From contig NZ_JAMBNR010000013.1 of the NCBI RefSeq assembly GCF_023715205.1, positions 62,001 to 126,000 on the forward strand: a stretch of 64,000 bases of DNA. The letters are read 5' to 3'. The first letter of the stretch is position 1. Each line of letters opens with the position of its first letter. Source of the stretch: Mesobacillus maritimus (GTDB lineage Bacteria; Bacillota; Bacilli; Bacillales; Cytobacillaceae). Positions 35,969-44,916 of this stretch are shown one piece after another. The notes under the pieces are model-generated. The model saw only the letters and a program-made list of their open reading frames with translations, searched no databases and was not told the origin of the DNA. The position numbers were made by a program, and so were the translations under genes.

Positions 35969-37441
35969 GTGGAACGATTGATTATTAACGCGAGTACTAG
36001 AGAAAAGCGATTTGCATTGCTCAATAATGACAAACTTGAACGTTTATACATAGAACAACCTTCACAACAATCATTGGTTGGGAATATTTATTTAGGCATT
36101 GTGGAAAAAGTGATTCCGGGGATGAATGCGGCATTTGTGAACTTTGGGGAGGAAAAAAGTGGGTTTCTTTCCCGTGATAAGGTGCCCATGTATTTGCTAG
36201 ATTCCCGCTCCAAAGAGGAAAAAGCAAATCAGGGTATTTCTAAGTACCTGCATCAAGGAGAAAAGCTTTTGGTTCAAGTGGAAAAAGATGCAGCTGGGAC
36301 AAAGGGTGCTCGATTAACCGCAATCATTGAAATCCAAGGGCAGCATCTTATCTATTTGCCATCTGGAAAATATACAGCTGTTTCGAAAAAGATTCCTGAT
36401 GCTGAAATCCGAAAAAGGTGCCGAAAGCTTGGGACAGAACTAAAAACGGATGAAGAAGGTTTGATTTTTCGAACTTCGGCTACCGACCAAACCCAAGACG
36501 GTATCCAACAAGAATTAGAACAACTAAGACAACAATCACAAGAGTTACACCAAGAAGCGAAAACGAGGAAAAAGCCTGGACTCGTACTAGCAAAAGAGTT
36601 CTTTTATGAAGAATTAATTTCAATGATGAGTAAAATGAGCAGTGGTGAAGTGATTGTCGACGATCAGTCACTTAAAAAGAAGCTTGAGGATAGCGGTGCG
36701 CAGCTTGAATTTCGTTATCATCAACAAAAGGAAAATGTGTTTTCTGTTTATGGAGTCGAGAAGGAAATAGAAAAAGCTTTAAAAAAGATTGTATGGCTGG
36801 ATAATGGAGCTTATTTAATTTTTGATGAAGCCGAAGCGTTAACAATTATTGACGTAAATACCGGGCGCTATTCTGGGAAACATGATTTGCGTGATACTGT
36901 AGTGGCTACAAATAAACTCGCTGCAGCTGAAATTGCGCGCCAAATCATGCTCCGGGATATCGGTGGTATGATTTTAATTGATTTCATCGATATGAAGGAT
37001 CCAAAGGACCGGCAGATGGTTGCCAAGGTTCTTGAACAAGCACTTAAAGGTGATGGGCGTCAAACGAAACTGATTGGTTTTACAGAACTAGGCATATTGC
37101 AGTTGACGAGAAAGAAAACAAAAATGACATTGTCAGAAGCATTGACGACAACTTGTGGTGTTTGCAATGGAGTTGGGCAAGTGCTCAGTGCGGAAACAAT
37201 GGCTTTTCGTCTTGAACGGGAACTATGGGAACATCGACATTCTGATTATGATGCGGTTTTGGTAGCCGCAACTCGAGAAGTTATTGAGGTGTTTTCAGGC
37301 GAAAACAATCAACATAAGCAGAGAGTGGAGTCAGCGGTAGGCTTAAAAATCCTTTTTACTGAATTAGATTCGATAAAACCAGACTATAAAATTCTCCAGT
37401 TAGGTACGTTAGATGAGGTTTCGAATAAACTAGAAAAATAA
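35969..37441 (+). CDS. rng: Ribonuclease E/G family protein (RNase G)
   Basis: A 490-residue endoribonuclease. The N-terminal S1-like domain (about 30-120) begins after MERLIINASTREKRFALL. The catalytic region has IIDVNTGRYSG and MILIDFIDM with the metal-binding aspartates. CGVCNGVG near residue 395 is the zinc-link type motif. B. subtilis lacks RNase E/G and uses RNase Y; several other Bacillaceae carry this gene before rplU. GTG 35969 has the site gtggaga. Confidence 0.95.
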   Translation: MERLIINASTREKRFALLNNDKLERLYIEQPSQQSLVGNIYLGIVEKVIPGMNAAFVNFGEEKSGFLSRDKVPMYLLDSRSKEEKANQGISKYLHQGEKLLVQVEKDAAGTKGARLTAIIEIQGQHLIYLPSGKYTAVSKKIPDAEIRKRCRKLGTELKTDEEGLIFRTSATDQTQDGIQQELEQLRQQSQELHQEAKTRKKPGLVLAKEFFYEELISMMSKMSSGEVIVDDQSLKKKLEDSGAQLEFRYHQQKENVFSVYGVEKEIEKALKKIVWLDNGAYLIFDEAEALTIIDVNTGRYSGKHDLRDTVVATNKLAAAEIARQIMLRDIGGMILIDFIDMKDPKDRQMVAKVLEQALKGDGRQTKLIGFTELGILQLTRKKTKMTLSEALTTTCGVCNGVGQVLSAETMAFRLERELWEHRHSDYDAVLVAATREVIEVFSGENNQHKQRVESAVGLKILFTELDSIKPDYKILQLGTLDEVSNKLEK

Positions 37442-37517
37442 CAGCAATTGGGTGTTCCCACTAAGGTGATTTTATGCTAAAGTTAGTAACGGATGAACGT
37501 AGAAATACGAAATAGGA

Positions 37518-37546
37518 TTGACATAGATAGTGTCCTATGATAGTAT
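37518..37546 (+). promoter_or_regulatory. Promoter of the rplU operon
   Basis: TTGACA (37518-37523), a 17-bp spacer, then TAGTAT (37541-37546). The -35 is perfect and the -10 fair. It is placed just upstream of the L21 leader. Confidence 0.7.
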
Positions 37547-37556
37547 TTTTATGTTA

Positions 37557-37655
37557 TGTTTGTAGCGCACCCGTGCTACAACCGCACAGACCAGGTTATT
37601 AAAGCTTTGCTTTTAGCAAACGCCTGCGGATGGCGAGTCTGAGTCTAAGAGGAGG
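37557..37655 (+). ncRNA. L21 leader (ribosomal protein autoregulatory element)
   Basis: A structured leader before rplU: a hairpin tgtagc...gctaca (37561-37580), followed by GACCAGG pairing downstream near CCTGCGGATGG and GAGTCTGAGTC. This matches the Firmicutes L21 leader family in position and in the features I remember. It probably binds L21 or another r-protein to limit expression of rplU-prp-rpmA. Confidence 0.8.
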
Positions 37656-37664
37656 TGCAGTGGA

Positions 37665-37973
37665 ATGTACGCAATTATCGAAACTGGTGGTAAGCAAATC
37701 CGTGTAGAGGAAGGACAAGCAATCTACATCGAAAAGCTTAACGCTGAAGCTGGTGAAACAGTTACTTTTGACAAAGTTCTTTTTGTTGGTGGCGATAACG
37801 TGAAGGTTGGAAGCCCAGTAGTTGAGGGCGCTTCTGTCTCTGCTAAAGTTGAAAAACAAGGCCGTCAGAAGAAAATCATCGTTTTCAAATACAAAGCGAA
37901 AAAGAACTACCGTAAAAAGCAAGGTCATCGTCAGCCATACACAAAAGTTGTGATTGAAAAAATCAACGCTTAA
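37665..37973 (+). CDS. rplU: 50S ribosomal protein L21
   Basis: A 102-residue ribosomal protein starting [17 protein letters not shown] and ending in the basic segment [17 protein letters not shown] that binds 23S rRNA. The aagaggaggtg ribosome binding site is strong. It is first of the operon rplU-prp-rpmA, under the L21 leader. Confidence 0.99.
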   Translation: MYAIIETGGKQIRVEEGQAIYIEKLNAEAGETVTFDKVLFVGGDNVKVGSPVVEGASVSAKVEKQGRQKKIIVFKYKAKKNYRKKQGHRQPYTKVVIEKINA

Positions 37974-37985
37974 GGTTGGTTGAAT

Positions 37986-38318
37986 ATGATTGACGCTGTG
38001 ATTTATCGTACACAATCCGGTGCCATTCAATCCTTTGCTATTAGCGGCCATGCATTTTTTGCTGAACGAGGTCAAGATATCGTCTGTGCAGGCGTATCTG
38101 CAGTATCCGTTGGTGCAATCAATGCCGTGCATGCCTTAACAGGCGTCACTCCTGAGATTAATCATGATGAAGACGGCTTTCTCCGCTGTACTTTACCGGA
38201 AGATCTTCCTGATAGTACAAATGAGAAAGTACAACTTCTTCTCGAAGGAATGGTTGTCTCATTGCAGACGATTGAGGAAAATTATCGAGAACACATAAAA
38301 ATTACCTTCAAAAAGTAG
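37986..38318 (+). CDS. prp: Ribosomal-processing cysteine protease Prp
   Basis: A 110-residue protease (YsxB) that removes the N-terminal extension of L27. The catalytic His22 and Cys34 lie in SGHAFFAERGQDIVCAGVSA, the same numbering I recall for the Staphylococcus enzyme. It is always encoded between rplU and rpmA in species with an extended L27, as here. ATG 37986 is preferred over TTG 37980 because aaggttgg is better placed for it. Confidence 0.97.
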   Translation: MIDAVIYRTQSGAIQSFAISGHAFFAERGQDIVCAGVSAVSVGAINAVHALTGVTPEINHDEDGFLRCTLPEDLPDSTNEKVQLLLEGMVVSLQTIEENYREHIKITFKK

Positions 38319-38330
38319 GAGGTGGAATAC

Positions 38331-38624
38331 ATGTTATTGAAATTGGATCTTCAATTGTTCGCTTCCAAAAAGGGAGTAGGTTCTACAAAGAACGGACGTG
38401 ACTCTGAATCTAAGCGCCTAGGTGCTAAGCGTGCAGACGGTCAATTCGTTTCTGGTGGATCTATCCTTTACCGTCAACGCGGAACTAAAATCTACCCAGG
38501 TGTAAACGTAGGTAGAGGTGGCGACGATACACTATTCGCGAAGGTTGATGGCGTTGTTAAGTTCGAACGCCTTGGCCGTGACAAGAAACAAGTAAGTGTT
38601 TACCCAGTAGCTCAAGAAGCTTAA
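38331..38624 (+). CDS. rpmA: 50S ribosomal protein L27 (with cleavable N-terminal extension)
   Basis: A 97-residue protein. The N-terminus [15 protein letters not shown] contains the Prp cleavage site after LFA, which exposes [11 protein letters not shown], the tail reaching the peptidyl transferase centre. The taggaggtgg ribosome binding site precedes ATG 38331; the in-frame GTG at 38322 overlaps that site and is rejected. A strong terminator follows. Confidence 0.99.
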   Translation: MLLKLDLQLFASKKGVGSTKNGRDSESKRLGAKRADGQFVSGGSILYRQRGTKIYPGVNVGRGGDDTLFAKVDGVVKFERLGRDKKQVSVYPVAQEA

Positions 38625-38635
38625 TAGGGAACACT

Positions 38636-38674
38636 GAAAACCCTAGCCTTTTAGGTTAGGGTTTTCTCTTTTTA
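38636..38674 (+). terminator. Terminator of the rplU operon
   Basis: Stem gaaaaccctagcc / ggttagggttttc with a short loop, then CTCTTTTT. Confidence 0.9.
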
Positions 38675-38810
38675 ATGAGTTAAAATTTCTTCATCTCACA
38701 ACTTCAATTACATACATCATTTCCTCCGTTCCAATTACAGATGATTTCCCGTCAGGTAAATTTCAAGTCAGGTAAAATGTTTGGGAAGCCTTGGGCATTT
38801 GTTTAACTAA

Positions 38811-38844
38811 CATTCAGTGGGGATGGAGAATACCCCACTGAATG
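38811..38844. repeat. Perfect 12-bp inverted repeat upstream of spo0B
   Basis: Arms cattcagtgggg and ccccactgaatg (38811-38822 with 38833-38844) with a 10-nt loop. No T run follows directly on either strand. It lies in the 304-bp gap between rpmA and spo0B, about 85 bp before the spo0B start. It may be a protein-binding dyad or an RNA hairpin. Confidence 0.6.
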
Positions 38845-38928
38845 AAGTTTCGCTTTATTTTTGCTTACCTTTTCAAGCTTTTTTGATATACTTACAAAAG
38901 ACAGTTTTCTACGATTAGGAGTATTAGT

Positions 38929-39480
38929 ATGAAAAAAGAGTGGAATACCATTGAGGTATTAAAGCATTCGCGTCATGATTGGCTGAATCGAATCCAATTG
39001 ATTCAAGGGAATTTATCTCTAAACAAAGTGGATCGAGTGAAGGAAATTATCACTGAGATTATCCATGAGACTAGGCAGGAATCGATGCTTACGAATTTAC
39101 ATCTTCCGGAGTTTGCAGCTTCCCTTTTAACATGTAATTGGAATCAGCATCATTTTCAGCTTGATTATGAAGTGCGTAATGCGCTCAACATCCACCATCT
39201 TGATGACCAACTATTGGCAAGTTGGATTAATGAGTTATTTGAGAAACTCGATGCGACGATTGAACCTTTTCAGGAGAATTATTTATCGGTAAGCATTCAG
39301 GCTGGTGAGGAAGAGAGCATTTTCTATTTTGATTTCAGCGGAATACTAACTGATAAGGAATCTCTTCTGGCATTTTTGGAAAGTACGGTAGGTTCAACGA
39401 TGTCGATTCATGTGACGGCGGTATCTGATGAAGAAGTCTCGTTTGAGATTTTTATGATTCCTTCGCATCGGGTAAGATAA
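38929..39480 (+). CDS. spo0B: Sporulation phosphotransferase Spo0B
   Basis: A 183-residue protein that passes phosphate from Spo0F to Spo0A in the sporulation phosphorelay. The phosphorylated histidine is His16 in [17 protein letters not shown], at the end of the dimerisation helix. The C-terminal half is the degenerate histidine-kinase-like domain. attaggag precedes ATG 38929. It lies next to obg as in B. subtilis. Confidence 0.95.
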   Translation: MKKEWNTIEVLKHSRHDWLNRIQLIQGNLSLNKVDRVKEIITEIIHETRQESMLTNLHLPEFAASLLTCNWNQHHFQLDYEVRNALNIHHLDDQLLASWINELFEKLDATIEPFQENYLSVSIQAGEEESIFYFDFSGILTDKESLLAFLESTVGSTMSIHVTAVSDEEVSFEIFMIPSHRVR

Positions 39481-39527
39481 TACTAAATTCAATAAAATTA
39501 ACTCAAGACAGGTGGTTATTTAATAAT

Positions 39528-40820
39528 ATGTTTGTCGATCAGGTGAAAATTTACGTAAAAGGCGGAGACGGTGGTAACGGAATGGTCGCCTTCCGCAGAG
39601 AAAAATATGTACCAAATGGTGGACCAGCTGGTGGCGATGGTGGTCGTGGCGCCAACGTGGTGTTTGAAGTCGAAGAAGGCTTGCGCACGTTAATGGATTT
39701 CCGTTATAAGCGCCATTTTAAGGCACCCCGCGGAGAGCATGGGATGTCGAAAAACCAACATGGTCGCGGTGCTCAAGACATGGTGGTTAAAGTTCCACCG
39801 GGAACAGTCGTATCGGATGCTGAAACAGGTGAAGTAATTGCCGACCTTACCGAACACGGACAACGCGCAATTATTGCCAAAGGTGGCCGTGGCGGACGTG
39901 GAAATACTCGTTTTGCAACTCCGGCCAACCCAGCTCCAGAGCTATCTGAAAATGGGGAACCAGGACAAGAACGCGATGTCGTTCTAGAATTAAAATTACT
40001 TGCGGATGTTGGCCTTGTTGGCTTCCCAAGTGTAGGAAAATCAACTTTATTATCGGTCGTATCAGCAGCCCGTCCGAAAATCGCTGAATATCATTTTACT
40101 ACCCTTGTTCCAAATCTTGGTATGGTGGAAACCGAAGATAACAGAAGTTTTGTTATGGCCGATCTCCCAGGTCTGATTGAAGGAGCGCATTCTGGTGTCG
40201 GCTTAGGACATCAATTCCTACGACATATTGAACGGACACGTGTCATTGTTCATGTTATTGATATGGCAGCAGTCGAAGGGCGCGATCCTTATGAAGATTA
40301 CCTAGTCATTAATAAGGAACTTGAAGAGTATAATTTGCGTTTGACAGAGCGTCCACAAATCATTGTTGCCAATAAAATGGACATGCCGGAGGCAGCTGAA
40401 AATTTAGCTGCTTTTAAAGAAAAATTAACCGAGGATCACCCAGTGTTCCCAATTTCTGCTTTTACAAGAGAAGGTCTTCGTGATTTACTCTTTGCAATTG
40501 CCGATACAATTGAAAAAACACCGGAATTCCCATTAGTGGATGAGGCTGAAAAAGATAATGGTGAAAATCGTGTCGTTTACCGTCATGAAGAAGACCATGA
40601 CAAGTTTACGATTACGAGAGAACCAGATGGAACATTTGTGATTGCTGGTGAAACCATTGAAAAGCTCTTTAAGATGACGAACTTTGCTAGCGAAGAATCA
40701 ACCCGTAAATTTGCTCGTCAAATGCGTGGCATGGGAATTGATGATGCCTTACGTGAACGTGGAGCGAAGGATGGCGATACTGTGCGCATCCTGAAATATG
40801 AATTCGAATTTGTCGAATAA
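39528..40820 (+). CDS. obg: GTPase Obg (ObgE/CgtA)
   Basis: A 430-residue ribosome-associated GTPase needed for growth, stress response and sporulation. The N-terminal glycine-rich Obg fold ([17 protein letters not shown]) runs to about 158; the G domain has [18 protein letters not shown] and NKMD; the C-terminal OCT domain covers about residues 350-428. The ribosome binding site is weak and distant, with translation perhaps linked to spo0B 47 bp upstream. Confidence 0.98.
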   Translation: MFVDQVKIYVKGGDGGNGMVAFRREKYVPNGGPAGGDGGRGANVVFEVEEGLRTLMDFRYKRHFKAPRGEHGMSKNQHGRGAQDMVVKVPPGTVVSDAETGEVIADLTEHGQRAIIAKGGRGGRGNTRFATPANPAPELSENGEPGQERDVVLELKLLADVGLVGFPSVGKSTLLSVVSAARPKIAEYHFTTLVPNLGMVETEDNRSFVMADLPGLIEGAHSGVGLGHQFLRHIERTRVIVHVIDMAAVEGRDPYEDYLVINKELEEYNLRLTERPQIIVANKMDMPEAAENLAAFKEKLTEDHPVFPISAFTREGLRDLLFAIADTIEKTPEFPLVDEAEKDNGENRVVYRHEEDHDKFTITREPDGTFVIAGETIEKLFKMTNFASEESTRKFARQMRGMGIDDALRERGAKDGDTVRILKYEFEFVE

Positions 40821-40840
40821 CCTAACCACGGGGTGGAGAA

Positions 40841-41296
40841 ATGAAGCTTAACCAGACTGATATGAAATTTTATCTAGTTCGCGAAGATGTGCTTCCGGAG
40901 GCTATGAAAAAGACATTAGAAGCCAAAGAGATGATTGAACGGGGAAAAGCCGATTCTGTGTGGGATGCGGTTCAGCGAGTGGATTTGAGTAGAAGTGCTT
41001 ATTACAAATATCGTGACACCGTCTATCCTTTCCATACGGTTGTAAAAGAACGAATAATCTCTTTGTTTTTCCATCTTGAAGATCGTTCAGGAACATTATC
41101 AGAACTTTTAAGTTTGGTGGCTCAGTCTGGTTGTAACGTCTTGACGATACACCAGACGATTCCTCTCCAGGGTCGAGCAAATGTCACACTAAGCTTAAAT
41201 ATTGGTGAAATGTCCGTGGAGATGGATCAACTGCTAGCCAAGCTCCGCCAATTAGAATTTGTAGAGAAAGTGGAAGTCCTTGGTTCAGGAGCTTAA
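40841..41296 (+). CDS. pheB: ACT-domain protein PheB
   Basis: A 151-residue protein of the UPF0735/PheB family: an N-terminal helical region (residues about 1-65, KMFYLVRED-type start) and a C-terminal ACT domain ([19 protein letters not shown]). ACT domains bind amino acids, here probably phenylalanine, fitting its place before pheA. Its exact role is unsettled. The ggggtggag site precedes ATG 40841. Confidence 0.93.
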   Translation: MKLNQTDMKFYLVREDVLPEAMKKTLEAKEMIERGKADSVWDAVQRVDLSRSAYYKYRDTVYPFHTVVKERIISLFFHLEDRSGTLSELLSLVAQSGCNVLTIHQTIPLQGRANVTLSLNIGEMSVEMDQLLAKLRQLEFVEKVEVLGSGA

Positions 41297-41349
41297 AATT
41301 CTAGGAGCAATCCAAGATTTTAAGTTTTACATAAAAACAATGGTGTATT

Positions 41350-41387
41350 GGTGCGGTGGGATTTTAGTTCCCCTGCACCCTTTTCTA
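41350..41387 (+). terminator. Hairpin between pheB and pheA
   Basis: Imperfect stem ggtgcggtggga / ttcccctgcacc followed by CTTTTCT. It may reduce read-through into pheA; no leader peptide rich in Phe codons was seen. Confidence 0.4.
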
Positions 41388-41410
41388 TAATAGGGAGTGA
41401 GAGAGAGAAA

Positions 41411-42259
41411 ATGAAAATTGGTTATTTAGGGCCAGTGGCCACTTTTACAGATTTAGCTGTTCGTAGTTTATTTCCACAGGAAGAATCAATTCCATATGTG
41501 ACCATTCCTGAATGCATTGATTCGGTGGCCGACGGGGTAAGCGATATAGCGGTTGTGCCGATTGAAAATGCGTTGGAGGGATCTGTGAATATCACATTGG
41601 ATTATTTAATTCACGAAGTACCTTTAAGGATTGTTGGCGAAGCGACAGCACCGATTCAACAACACTTAATGGTGCATCCAGAAAATCAAAATCGGTGGAA
41701 AGAAGCAGAATTGATTTTGAGTCACTCGCATGCTTTGGCCCAATGTCACAAGTTCCTTCACCGTGAAATGAAAGGTGTGGCAAGTGAAAGAGTAACAAGT
41801 ACTGCGGCTGCTGCACAATTTGTGATGGAACATCCTGAACGCAATATTGCAGCAATTGCGAACGGACTTGCAGCAGAGGAATATGGCTTGTCGATTGTTC
41901 AAGCGAATATTCATGATTATGATCATAATCATACTAGGTTTGTTGTTTTATCAAAGGAAGAGCGAGTTCTGCCTCATATCGAATTATCAAAAAAAGGCGA
42001 AAAAACAACAATTGTAGTTACATTGCCTTCCGATCGCACTGGTGCACTTCATCAAGTGTTATCTGCATTCTCTTGGCGTAATCTGAATTTATCGAAAATT
42101 GAGTCTAGACCGACAAAAACCGGGCTTGGAAATTACTTCTTTATCATTGATATTGAACAGCAAATGGATGAAGTGTTGATCCCGGGGGCAATGGCTGAAC
42201 TAGAAGCACTCGGCTGTTCCGTAAAAGTATTGGGAAGCTATCCGTCGTTTAAGTTGTAG
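41411..42259 (+). CDS. pheA: Prephenate dehydratase
   Basis: A 282-residue enzyme converting prephenate to phenylpyruvate. KIGYLGPVATFTDLAV starts the catalytic domain; the TRF motif (HNHTRFVVLS) holds the catalytic Thr-Arg-Phe. A C-terminal ACT domain (about residues 195-275, ESRPTKTGLGNYFF) gives feedback inhibition by phenylalanine. The frame opens at 41348, but the site gggagtgag precedes ATG 41411. Confidence 0.97.
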   Translation: MKIGYLGPVATFTDLAVRSLFPQEESIPYVTIPECIDSVADGVSDIAVVPIENALEGSVNITLDYLIHEVPLRIVGEATAPIQQHLMVHPENQNRWKEAELILSHSHALAQCHKFLHREMKGVASERVTSTAAAAQFVMEHPERNIAAIANGLAAEEYGLSIVQANIHDYDHNHTRFVVLSKEERVLPHIELSKKGEKTTIVVTLPSDRTGALHQVLSAFSWRNLNLSKIESRPTKTGLGNYFFIIDIEQQMDEVLIPGAMAELEALGCSVKVLGSYPSFKL

Positions 42260-42284
42260 CAGTAATTGTAAAAGAGGGCAGTCC

Positions 42285-42908
42285 TCGATGCCCGAAGCGT
42301 GTGAAAACTTGGGGTGTCGGTAATCGAGAGGCAGTGTCGATGCCCGGAGCGTGTGAAAAAATGGTGTGCCGGTAACCGAGAGGGAGTCTCGATGCCCGAA
42401 GCGTGTGAAAAAATGGTGTGTCGGTAATCGAGAGGCAGTGTCGATGCCCGGAGCGTGTGAAAACTTGGTGTGCCGGTAATCGAGATGGAGTGTCGGTGCC
42501 CGGAGCGTGTGAAAAAATGGCGTAACGGTAACCGAGAGGGAGTGTCGGTGCCCGAAGCGGAGAAAAAATGGGTGTACCGGTAACCGAGATGGAGTGTCGG
42601 TGCCCGGAGCGTGTGAAAAAAAGGGGTACCGGTAACCGAGAGGGAGTGTCGGTGCCCGAAGCGTGTGAAAAAATGGTGTACCGGTAATCGAGAGGGAGTG
42701 TCGGTGCCCGAAGCGGAGAAAAAATGGGTGTACCGGTAATCGAGAGGGAGTGTCGATGCCCGGAGCGTGTGAAAAAATGGCGTAACGGTAACCGAGAGGG
42801 AGTGTCGGTGCCCGAAGTGGTGAAAAAATGGGTGTACCGGTAATCGAGAGAGTGTGTCGGTGCCAGCGGCAGTGTAAACACCGGTATGACGGTAATCGAG
42901 AGGCCTCT
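42285..42908. repeat. 52-bp tandem repeat array 2, twelve units
   Basis: Unit starts (TCGATGCCC or TCGGTGCC) fall at 42285, 42337, 42389, 42441, 42493, 42545, 42597, 42649, 42701, 42753, 42805 and 42857: exactly 52 bp each, with no indels. Position-by-position alignment with array 1 shares TCNGTGCCCG (1-10), GAAAAAA (19-25) and CGGTAAYCGAG (34-44). Unit pairs 5-6 and 10-11 resemble each other, suggesting a block duplication. The array fills the gap after pheA and before the first clear terminator (42963), so it may be transcribed as part of the pheA 3' region. Confidence 0.95.
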
Positions 42909-42962
42909 CCTTGATAAAAACTAAGACGGCAAAAGAATCCGCTCAAACATTCAAAACAATAG

Positions 42963-43010
42963 AAAAGACTACCGGTACAAGACCTACTTGTAAAGGTAGT
43001 CTTTTTTAAT
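42963..43010 (+). terminator. Terminator downstream of array 2
   Basis: Stem aagactacc / ggtagtctt with a loop of about 21 nt, then TTTTTAATTTTT. It is the first good terminator after pheA, about 700 bp past its stop. Confidence 0.75.
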
Positions 43011-43101
43011 TTTTCACCAGATGTCATCACGAAAACCGTTAAATTACAAAAGCTAAGAGTAAGGCACCTAGGGCTTATCCCTTAAAAGCAATCTCAATCC
43101 C

Positions 43102-43638
43102 TCACTCTGATATATCAATCAAAAACCCAGCACTTCGCATCGCTTTTTCTGCTTCATCTAGTGCACGTTCCGTTGGGGCGACGATGGTATGGAGGTGGAT
43201 GCCTTCGGTTAATTCGGAAAGGTAGCCGGCATTGGTGTTGTGGATTTTCTCCATAAATTGTTTCACTTCGCGGCGGTTGGACACCATAATCGAAGCGGTT
43301 AAATCCCCATATACAGGGTGCTCGATGCGAACATCCTTTACCGTCACCCCTTGGTCGACGAGAATATTTAATTCCTCTTCAGTATTTTCAGGAGTATGGT
43401 TGCATGCGATTGTCCGTTCGACTTGTACGTTTTGGGAAGCGGCCTGCATATAAAGATACCCTTGGCTTGTGGCAATTATGGGTTCATTTTTTGCTTTTAA
43501 CAGGGTGATGTCACCGACAATTATTTGGCGACTTACATTGGTTTTTGCTGCTAGCTCAGCACCAGTAATGGGTTGATAGCTGTTTTTTAACATATCTAAT
43601 AAAAGAGTTCTTCTCTCATCAGCTAACATTTTCTTCAT
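43102..43638 (-). CDS. niaR: Transcriptional repressor NiaR (YrxA), NAD biosynthesis
   Basis: A 178-residue repressor. The N-terminal helix-turn-helix (ITGAELAAKTNVSRQIIVGDI) is followed by a C-terminal 3H domain with conserved histidines (VRIEHPVYGDL, HLHTIVAPT) that binds metal and nicotinic acid. It represses nadBCA/nifS when nicotinate is present. aaggagag precedes ATG 43638 on the minus strand. It lies downstream of nifS on the same strand, so it may be co-transcribed with it and thus autoregulated. Confidence 0.95.
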   Translation of the reverse strand: MKKMLADERRTLLLDMLKNSYQPITGAELAAKTNVSRQIIVGDITLLKAKNEPIIATSQGYLYMQAASQNVQVERTIACNHTPENTEEELNILVDQGVTVKDVRIEHPVYGDLTASIMVSNRREVKQFMEKIHNTNAGYLSELTEGIHLHTIVAPTERALDEAEKAMRSAGFLIDISE

Positions 43639-43682
43639 GATCGACTCTCCTTATTTCATGTCCGCTAAAATTGTACCATACC

Positions 43683-44822
43683 TTAGAGCGGAAGTTCAGT
43701 GACGACTTCTTGTTGAGCTAGTTTTGCTAAAAGCAGCGCAAGTTCGCGTACATCTTTCTCTGTCGTTTGCTTCCCGAAAGAAATGCGGAAAAATTCTTTT
43801 GCGGATTTTTCTTTTACACCGATTGCTGTCATTGTTTTAGAAGGTTCAAGCATACCGGTATGGCAAGCTGTCCCCGTGGAAATGGCATAACCATGCCGGT
43901 TGCATTCTAGCATAACCCACTGACCTTCAATCCCATGGATTCTCATCCCAATCATGCCGGGAAGCTGGCCGAGATAAACGGTAATCTGCGCTATTACCTC
44001 TTCAAGTTCTTCTAAAAAGGTTTTTCTTAAAAACGTGAACCGGTCCATTTCCTCATACAGTGAGGATGCCACTTTTTGAGCAGCCAAAGTCATCGCTAAA
44101 ATTCCTGGAACATTGACGGTGCCTGGGCGAAATCCTTTTTCATGTGTGGTGCCTTCAAGGAATGGTTTCCAGGCTACTCTTGGATTTACATAAGCTACTC
44201 CTGTCCCTTTTGGCCCGTAAAATTTATGACCTGAAATGGAGAGAGCATCTACTGCTTGTGCAACCTCTTGAATAGGGGTTTTTCCAAATGACTGTACGCA
44301 ATCCGAGTGAAGAAGAACTTGCTGTTGATGACAAAGTGCAGCAAGTTCGAGAATCGGCTGTAACGTTCCGATTTCAGGATTGGCATGTTGAATGGAGACC
44401 AGGATCGTATCATCGCGCAAAACTTGCTTAAAAACAGCAACTTCCACTTGCCCTTGGGTATTTAGTGGAAGATAAGTCACCTCATAACCTTCTGTTTCAA
44501 GCATCTTCATCACATGAAGAATCGAAGCATGCTCAGCCATGCATGTGACGATGTGCTTTCCTTTCTTTAATGGAGCGGATAATAAAGCTCGAATTCCTAA
44601 TAAATTACTTTCGGATCCTCCCGAGGTAAAAAATATCCCATCGGTTTCTACATTTAATAACTTGCTAAACTCTTTCCGACAGTTCTCTAAAAAAGTGTTA
44701 GCGACATGGCCGACGTCATGAAGGCTTTGGCTATTTCCGTAATAGTCGGTGGCTGCTTTTACATACAATTCTGCTGCTTCTGTATCAAGTGGACAACTTG
44801 CTGCATAATCAAAATATTTCAT
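43683..44822 (-). CDS. nifS: Cysteine desulfurase (NifS-like) for NAD synthesis
   Basis: A 379-residue class-V PLP enzyme that releases sulfur from cysteine, probably to build the NadA iron-sulfur cluster. The PLP lysine is in SISGHKFYGPKGTGV, and the active cysteine is in STGTACHTGM, a variant of the usual SGSAC motif. It is divergent from nadB across a 94-bp region with the NiaR operator. ttaggagag precedes ATG 44822. The restricted NadA role is inferred from B. subtilis. Confidence 0.94.
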   Translation of the reverse strand: MKYFDYAASCPLDTEAAELYVKAATDYYGNSQSLHDVGHVANTFLENCRKEFSKLLNVETDGIFFTSGGSESNLLGIRALLSAPLKKGKHIVTCMAEHASILHVMKMLETEGYEVTYLPLNTQGQVEVAVFKQVLRDDTILVSIQHANPEIGTLQPILELAALCHQQQVLLHSDCVQSFGKTPIQEVAQAVDALSISGHKFYGPKGTGVAYVNPRVAWKPFLEGTTHEKGFRPGTVNVPGILAMTLAAQKVASSLYEEMDRFTFLRKTFLEELEEVIAQITVYLGQLPGMIGMRIHGIEGQWVMLECNRHGYAISTGTACHTGMLEPSKTMTAIGVKEKSAKEFFRISFGKQTTEKDVRELALLLAKLAQQEVVTELPL

Positions 44823-44874
44823 TCTCTCTCTCCTAAAATAGAAAAATATCTTGTCAATAGTTTAAATCTATGTA

Positions 44875-44896
44875 AATATAGGTGTCAAGACACCTG
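44875..44896. promoter_or_regulatory. NiaR operator between nifS and nadB
   Basis: Perfect inverted repeat aggtgtc-aa-gacacct (44878-44893), extended to 10+2+10 bp with one mismatch (tataggtgtc/gacacctgta). It has the TGTC/GACA arms known for NiaR/YrxA sites and lies in the divergent control region of two genes of the regulon, 20 bp before nadB. Confidence 0.85.
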
Positions 44897-44916
44897 TAAA
44901 ACAGGAGGGTAACTCA

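Noticed and set aside
42200-43030. Long minus-strand open frame (276 codons, overlapping another of 210) across array 2
   Set aside because: It has no ribosome binding site and reads as a repeat with 52-codon period because 3 x 52 bp is one full cycle of frames. Openness is explained by the repeat lacking stop words on that strand.
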